Positions 59,555-64,000 of a stretch of 64,000 nucleotides of DNA are shown here, one piece after another. Source of the DNA: Arthrobacter sp. P2b (GTDB lineage Bacteria; Actinomycetota; Actinomycetes; Actinomycetales; Micrococcaceae); assembly GCF_900168295.1 (NCBI RefSeq), contig NZ_FVZL01000015.1:1-64000 (forward strand), read 5' to 3'. Each line of letters begins with the position of its first letter. The stretch's first letter is position 1. Position numbers and translations under genes: made by a program. The notes beneath the pieces are model-generated. The model was not told the DNA's origin, searched no databases, and was given only the letters and a program-made list of their open reading frames with translations.

Positions 59555-60198
59555 GCAGCAGGGTGGAGGCCGGGGACCGCAGGTCCCGGAATCCGGAGGG
59601 CCGTGACAACGGACGGCGTCCTGATATGCGCCGCGTGGTGTACCGCGAAACCCACTCAACACGGGCGGCTGTTGCGATCGCCGCTGCAGTCCTGGTCACG
59701 GTGTTTGCCGCCTACGGCCTCCTGGAAGCCGCCGTACACGCCATCGGCCAACCGGCCTGGCTCATCGAACCGCAGGTGGCAGCGCAGCGTATCGTCGCGT
59801 TGCCCGCCGGCATAACCCCGCTTCTGCTTGGCGCCATCGGGGCCGTGGTTGCCATGGTTGGCCTGGTCTTTCTCCTCAACGGGATACTTCCCGGACGGCG
59901 TGCCCGGCACCTTCTCTCCGGCCACGCCCCCGGAAGGCCCGCCGTCGTGGTTGACGACGAAGTCATCGCCTCGTCGCTGGCCCGCCGCGCCAGGCTGGCG
60001 GCAAACGTCACCCCCGAACAGGTCATGGTGGTGGTCTCGCAGCGCCAGGTCCTGGTGAACGTGAGGCCCACGTCCGGCGTACCCGTCGACGAGGGAACAG
60101 TCCTCGCCGCCATCCAGGACGAGCTGGACCAGATGGCGCTGGATCCGTCACCTGCAGCCCGTGTCAACGTGGCACCGTCAGGGGTGGTGGGCGCATGA
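59551..60198 (+). CDS. DUF6286-type membrane protein
   Basis: 215 aa from GTG 59551, overlapping the previous stop. Two helices (AAVAIAAAVLVTVFAAYGLL and LLLGAIGAVVAMVGLVFLLN), an extracellular loop between them and a C-terminal cytoplasmic domain (VVVDDEVIASSLARRARLAA, MVVVSQRQVLVNVRPTSGVP) that resembles the Asp23-binding or Asp23-like part. This is the actinobacterial DUF6286 partner of Asp23/AmaP. Confidence 0.78.
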   Translation: MSSRVEAGDRRSRNPEGRDNGRRPDMRRVVYRETHSTRAAVAIAAAVLVTVFAAYGLLEAAVHAIGQPAWLIEPQVAAQRIVALPAGITPLLLGAIGAVVAMVGLVFLLNGILPGRRARHLLSGHAPGRPAVVVDDEVIASSLARRARLAANVTPEQVMVVVSQRQVLVNVRPTSGVPVDEGTVLAAIQDELDQMALDPSPAARVNVAPSGVVGA

Positions 60199-60806
60199 AC
60201 AGCACTCCAACCCTCCTCAACCGGATCCTGCTCACCATCCTGGGCCTGAAGCTCCTGGCGATCGGTCTCCTGCTGATGCTGCTGGCCACCGTGCCCGCAG
60301 TCGCGGCGTGGTGGCACTCCTGGTCCCCGGGCGTGTGGAACGGGATCAACCAGATGTTCAACGCCACCAGGTTCCCGGGCCGGACCCAAAGCTGGCTGTG
60401 GATCATAGTGGCGCTGGTCCTGCTGCTGCTGATCGGGCTCATGGTGGCCTGGATCGCCCAGCAGGGAAAGGGACGGTCCAACGTTCTGGCCTCCGAGTAC
60501 GATCCCGGTGAGGTTCCCGGTGACGTGCGGATTGGCGGGGGAGTGGCCGAGCAGGCCCTCAAACACGCCCTTGCCGGACGCCCGGACCTGGCCGGGGCCA
60601 CCGTAACCACCTATGACGTCAAAGGAACCCCTGCCCTGAAGGTACGGCTCCTGCCGCGCCAGGGGGTGGCGCCGCATCTGCTGGCCGCCGAAATCTCCGA
60701 GCTGCTGGCTGCACTCGAAACCGTCGTAGGCAGGGAAACGCCCGTGCTCATTCATATCGGCGCCGGTGCGCGGACCCGCTTCGGCCGGGCCGAGCGGGTC
60801 CGCTGA
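60195..60806 (+). CDS. AmaP-like Asp23 membrane anchor
   Basis: 203 aa, ATG overlapping the previous stop. Two N-terminal helices (ILGLKLLAIGLLLMLLATVP, WLWIIVALVLLLLIGLMVAW) form a hairpin, followed by a cytoplasmic alpha/beta domain (VAEQALKHALAGRPDLAGAT, ALKVRLLPRQGVAPHLLAAE). The topology and last position in the Asp23 run match AmaP, which anchors Asp23. It converges on the GH13 gene with only four bases between stops. Confidence 0.8.
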   Translation: MNSTPTLLNRILLTILGLKLLAIGLLLMLLATVPAVAAWWHSWSPGVWNGINQMFNATRFPGRTQSWLWIIVALVLLLLIGLMVAWIAQQGKGRSNVLASEYDPGEVPGDVRIGGGVAEQALKHALAGRPDLAGATVTTYDVKGTPALKVRLLPRQGVAPHLLAAEISELLAALETVVGRETPVLIHIGAGARTRFGRAERVR

Positions 60807-60810
60807 CAGG

Positions 60811-62616
60811 TCACTTCCTGAGAAGGTAGACGGCGTAGTCCACGGGGACCTCCCGCATTGCTGTCCACTCTTCGGCGGGTTCAGGCCCGCTGGAGAGGGC
60901 TACGGCGTACCCCTCAGGAACTGGTGCGGAGGCGAATCCCATGTTGGCGAGGACCAGGACGTCCCCATTATGGAAGGCCAGCAGGCCGCTGTCCGGCGCA
61001 TGGACGTCAGCCCATGACACGGCGCCCCGGCCAAGTTTGTGTGCGAAACGGAAGGCAAGGGCGGCCCGGTAAAGCTCAAGCGTGGAGCCCTCCACGCCGT
61101 CCTGCCGGTCGGCAGCCAGGGGCCCGAAGCTCTCCGGCTGGGGGAGCCAGGGCTGCGCCGCCTGGCCATTGAGCCGATCCGAGAACCCGTAGCCCGGCAG
61201 GTCGCCGGACCAGGGGAGCGGCACCCGGCAGCCGTCCCGCCCGGTTTCAGCACCGCGTGTCCGGAAAAAAGTGGGGTCCTGCCGGGCGGCGGCCGGCAGC
61301 GTGGTGTGTTCCGGCAGGCCCAGTTCCTCGCCCTGGTACAGGTAGGCGGAGCCGGGCAAGGCCAGCGAAACCAGCGTGGCAGCGCGGGCACGGGCCAGTC
61401 CCAGGGCGGCATCCGGCTGCTCGTCATCCGCGGCGATGCCCTTGGGGAAGGCTGTGGGATCGGACAGCCCGAAACGGGTGGGATGGCGGACGGTGTCATG
61501 GTTGCTCAGGACCCAGGTGCAGGGCGCGCCAACGGACGCTGCGGCCGCAAGGGAGGCTTCCACAGCCTCAGCCAGGCGTTCAGCGTCCCAGCCGGCCAGC
61601 AGGAAATCGAAATTGAATGCCTGCTGCATCTCGTCGGGTCGGACGTAGAGTGCCAGCCGTTCCGCCGGCTCCACCCAGGCTTCCGCCACCATCATCCGGT
61701 CGCTGCCGTACTCTGCCAGGACCCGGTGCCAGTCACGGTAGATTTCGTGCACGCCGTCCTGGTCGAAAAACGGCGACGGCGGGTACACCGGAGACACAGC
61801 ACGGTGCGGTTCTTCGGCGTCGGTATGGGCGCCGGGCGCGTCGCCGGGTGGTGTTGGACCAGGGCGCGTGCCGGCGGTGCCTTCCACCATGGCAGCCACG
61901 CCGTCCCAGTCGGGCAGGCCTTTTTCCTTGACCATGCCATGGGCTACATCCACCCTGAAGCCGTCAACGCCCCGGTCCAGCCAGAAACGGAGAACCGACC
62001 GCATCTCTTCCTGTACCTCCGGGTTTTCCCAGTTCAGGTCCGGCTGCTTGGTATCAAACAGGTGCAGGTACCAGTCGCCGGGGGAGCCGTCAGCGGCGGG
62101 GATCCTGCTCCAGGCAGGCCCGCCGAAGATCGACCGCCAGTTGTTCGGTGCCCGGTTGCCGTCCCCTGACCCGGGAATCTCGTCCCTGCCGGGGCGGAAG
62201 ATGTAGCGCTCCCGTTCCGGTGACCCCGGAGGCGAGGCCAGCGCGGCCTGGAACCATACGTGTTCGTCTGAGGTGTGGTTGGGAACCAGGTCCACAATGA
62301 CTTTCATGCCCCTGCTGTGAGCATCCTGCAACATAGCGTCGAAGTCGGCCAGCGAGCCGAACAGCGGGTCCACCTGGCGGTAGTCCGCGACGTCATACCC
62401 GCCGTCGGCCTGCGGCGACTTGTAGAACGGGGACAGCCAGATCGCGTCTACCCCCAGGCGCTCCAGGTAGGGAAGGCGGGCCACTATGCCGCGCAGATCG
62501 CCCATGCCGTCGCCGTTTCCATCGGCGAAGGAGCGGGGGTAAATCTGGTAGACAACAGCGTCCGCCCACCATTCGGAACGGGCCGGGGCGGCGGCAGGAA
62601 CGCTCAGGTTGGACAT
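60811..62616 (-). CDS. GH13 alpha-glucosidase/oligosaccharide hydrolase
   Basis: 601 aa from ATG 62616, after GAGAGGAACCAA; the in-frame GTG at 62670 would place the start inside the LacI operator. N-terminal WWADAVVYQIYPRSFADGNG and MGDLRGIVARLPYLERLGVD are typical of intracellular alpha-glucosidases. Catalytic residues: nucleophile D223 (GFRVDVAHG), acid/base E312 (MVAEAWVEP) and D374 (SNHDTVRHP). No signal peptide, so it acts on imported disaccharides such as trehalose, maltose or sucrose-type substrates, matching the divergent sugar transporter. Confidence 0.93.
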   Translation of the reverse strand: MSNLSVPAAAPARSEWWADAVVYQIYPRSFADGNGDGMGDLRGIVARLPYLERLGVDAIWLSPFYKSPQADGGYDVADYRQVDPLFGSLADFDAMLQDAHSRGMKVIVDLVPNHTSDEHVWFQAALASPPGSPERERYIFRPGRDEIPGSGDGNRAPNNWRSIFGGPAWSRIPAADGSPGDWYLHLFDTKQPDLNWENPEVQEEMRSVLRFWLDRGVDGFRVDVAHGMVKEKGLPDWDGVAAMVEGTAGTRPGPTPPGDAPGAHTDAEEPHRAVSPVYPPSPFFDQDGVHEIYRDWHRVLAEYGSDRMMVAEAWVEPAERLALYVRPDEMQQAFNFDFLLAGWDAERLAEAVEASLAAAASVGAPCTWVLSNHDTVRHPTRFGLSDPTAFPKGIAADDEQPDAALGLARARAATLVSLALPGSAYLYQGEELGLPEHTTLPAAARQDPTFFRTRGAETGRDGCRVPLPWSGDLPGYGFSDRLNGQAAQPWLPQPESFGPLAADRQDGVEGSTLELYRAALAFRFAHKLGRGAVSWADVHAPDSGLLAFHNGDVLVLANMGFASAPVPEGYAVALSSGPEPAEEWTAMREVPVDYAVYLLRK

Positions 62617-62642
62617 TTGGTTCCTCTCAGATAACTTTTTGA

Positions 62643-62656
62643 TGTAAACGCTTGCA
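62643..62656. promoter_or_regulatory. LacI-type operator between GH13 and sugar-binding genes
   Basis: TGTAAACGCTTGCA is a near-perfect LacI/GalR family operator in the 140-bp divergent region, where it could repress both sides. Twelve of its 14 bases match the site before levansucrase. A second dyad, TCACATTACTAGTGTGA at 62667-62683, lies beside it. Confidence 0.72.
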
Positions 62657-62756
62657 TTACCCGCAGTCACATTACTAGTGTGATGGTCACCACAACAACC
62701 TCACCAAACAAGCGCACTGTCGACTTACTTGTCACTCAGCGAGGAGCTTCAAGCTA

Positions 62757-64000
62757 ATGAAAACCCCTAGATTCCTTCTTCCGGCTGCCACTGCCGGTGT
62801 CCTTGCCCTGACCTTGTCTGCCTGTGGCGGCGGAGGCGGCGGCGGGACCACGGGCGGCGGCGGGACCGACGCCGAAGCAAACCTGGACAGCCGGGGCCCC
62901 ATCACCTACGTACAGGGCAAGGACAACAGCAACGTGGTGCGTCCGCTGATCGAAAAGTGGAACGCTGCCCACCCTGACGAGAAGGTCACGTTCAAGGAAC
63001 AGACCGACCAGGCCGACCAGCAGCACGATGACCTCGTGCAGAACTTCCAGGCCAAGAACGCGGATTACGACGTTGCCAGCGTGGATGTTGTGTGGACTGC
63101 TGAATTCGCAGCCAAGGGGTGGCTGCAGCCGCTCAAGGACAAGATGGCTGTGGAAACCGAGGGCATGCTCGAACCCACCGTTGAGGCCGGTTCCTATAAG
63201 GGCACCCTCTACGCGGCTCCGGTCTCCTCCGATGGCGGCATCCTCTACTACCGCAAGGACCTGGTGCCCGAAGCGCCCAAGACCTGGGCCGAGATGATGG
63301 AGATGTGCTCCATTGCCAAGGCCAACAACATCGGGTGCTACTCAGGCCAGTTCAAGCAGTATGAAGGCCTCACCGTTAATGCTTCCGAGGCCATCAACTC
63401 TGCCGGCGGTTCTGTCCTGGATGACGAGGGCAAGCCGAACCTGAACACCCCGGAAGCTGAAGAAGGCCTGAACAACCTGGTGGAAGCCTTCAAGAACGGG
63501 AACATTCCCGCTGAGGCGATCACTTACCAGGAAGAGGAAAGCCGCCGTGCCTTCCAGGAAGGCAAGCTGCTGTTCCTCCGCAACTGGCCTTACGTGTACA
63601 ACCTGGCCACCACTGAAGGTTCCTCGCAGGTGAAGGACGTTCTGGGCATGGCTGCCCTGCCCGGCGCGGATGGCCCCGGTGCCTCGTCCCTCGGCGGCCA
63701 CAGCGCAGCCATCAGCGTCTACTCCGACCACAAGGCGACCGCCCTGGACTTCGTCAAATTCCTGATCGAAGAGGAACAGCAGAAGTTCTTCGCAACCCAG
63801 GGGTCCCTGGCTCCGGTCTTCGGTGCCCTCTATGAGGACCAGGAACTGGTTGCCAAGCTGCCGTACCTGCCGGTCCTGAAGACCTCCATCGAGAACGCTG
63901 TTCCCCGTCCGGTGACGCCGTTCTACCCCGCTGTCACCCAGGCAATCCAGGAAAATGCCTACGCGGCACTGAAGGGTGAAAAGCCTGCCAAGGATGCGCT
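62757..64000 (+). CDS. Sugar ABC transporter substrate-binding lipoprotein, 3' end off the window
   Basis: At least 414 codons are present and the frame is still open at the window edge. The ATG at 62757 follows GAGGAGCTTCAAGCTA. Lipobox LSAC with C23 is followed by a Gly/Thr-rich linker. The extracellular domain has GPITYVQGKDNSNVVRPLIE, YDVASVDVVWTAEFAAKGWL, YAAPVSSDGGILYYRKDLVP and SRRAFQEGKLLFLRNWPYVY, the pattern of trehalose/maltose-binding proteins (ThuE/MalE-like). The divergent GH13 enzyme would hydrolyse the imported sugar. Confidence 0.92.
   Translation, partial: MKTPRFLLPAATAGVLALTLSACGGGGGGGTTGGGGTDAEANLDSRGPITYVQGKDNSNVVRPLIEKWNAAHPDEKVTFKEQTDQADQQHDDLVQNFQAKNADYDVASVDVVWTAEFAAKGWLQPLKDKMAVETEGMLEPTVEAGSYKGTLYAAPVSSDGGILYYRKDLVPEAPKTWAEMMEMCSIAKANNIGCYSGQFKQYEGLTVNASEAINSAGGSVLDDEGKPNLNTPEAEEGLNNLVEAFKNGNIPAEAITYQEEESRRAFQEGKLLFLRNWPYVYNLATTEGSSQVKDVLGMAALPGADGPGASSLGGHSAAISVYSDHKATALDFVKFLIEEEQQKFFATQGSLAPVFGALYEDQELVAKLPYLPVLKTSIENAVPRPVTPFYPAVTQAIQENAYAALKGEKPAKDA

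Overview
This is high-GC chromosomal DNA from an actinobacterium, most likely Arthrobacter or a close relative such as Pseudarthrobacter. That inference rests on protein styles and gene neighbourhoods: a SigB/SigF-type sigma factor, actinobacterial hutU/hutH with an IclR regulator, a five-gene Asp23/AmaP module, a secreted GH68 levansucrase, and frequent GTG starts with ATGA/GTGA overlaps. I see no insertion sequence, prophage, CRISPR array or rRNA. Three tRNA genes (Glu, Asp, Phe) lie at 55.6-56.0 kb.

Region by region. 0-4.3 kb: envelope and stress genes (holin-family membrane protein, an apolar-helix protein, a coiled-coil membrane protein), an NAD-dependent epimerase and a general-stress sigma factor. 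4.46-15.36 kb: a tightly coupled ten-gene operon resembling the ADP-heptose pathway of Gram-negative LPS synthesis (GmhB-like phosphatase, GmhA-like isomerase, two HldE-like bifunctional kinase/nucleotidyltransferases, a GT9 heptosyltransferase-like enzyme, two GT4 glycosyltransferases), with an SDR, an aldehyde dehydrogenase and a spermidine-synthase-like protein. A Gram-positive has no LPS, so this is the most interesting locus. 15.4-18.6 kb: a LysR regulator divergent from an MHS-family transporter and a 3-hydroxybutyrate-dehydrogenase-like SDR. 18.6-24.1 kb: small regulators, a QorB-like reductase, a LysE exporter, an amino acid permease and an MDR dehydrogenase.

24.2-28.7 kb: histidine utilisation (IclR regulator, hutU, hutH), with a three-site operator-like motif; hutG sits apart at 38.3-39.3 kb. 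29.7-36.6 kb: a tripartite tricarboxylate transporter (tctCBA, usp) divergent from a CitA/CitB-type two-component system, with an FAH-family hydrolase converging on usp. 36.7-43.6 kb: a cation diffusion facilitator coupled to a short solute-binding lipoprotein, hutG, a Na+/H+ antiporter, a purine permease, a CopC-domain protein and a small flavoprotein-like protein. 44-51.2 kb: a double-Usp protein, a rifampin-phosphotransferase/PEP-synthase-like enzyme, a LolA-like exported protein and an ABC exporter. 51.2-55.5 kb: a second CDF transporter, a minimal zincin, a DMT permease, a DsbA-like thioredoxin and a PHP-domain protein.

56-64 kb: levansucrase, the Asp23 module, a GH13 alpha-glucosidase and a divergent sugar-binding lipoprotein cut by the window edge. 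LacI-type operators before levansucrase and between the GH13 gene and the binding protein suggest shared sugar control. A palindromic element occurs twice (15344-15405 and 27048-27109) with conserved arms and loop and compensatory changes; in the first copy its two arms supply the stop codons of two convergent genes.
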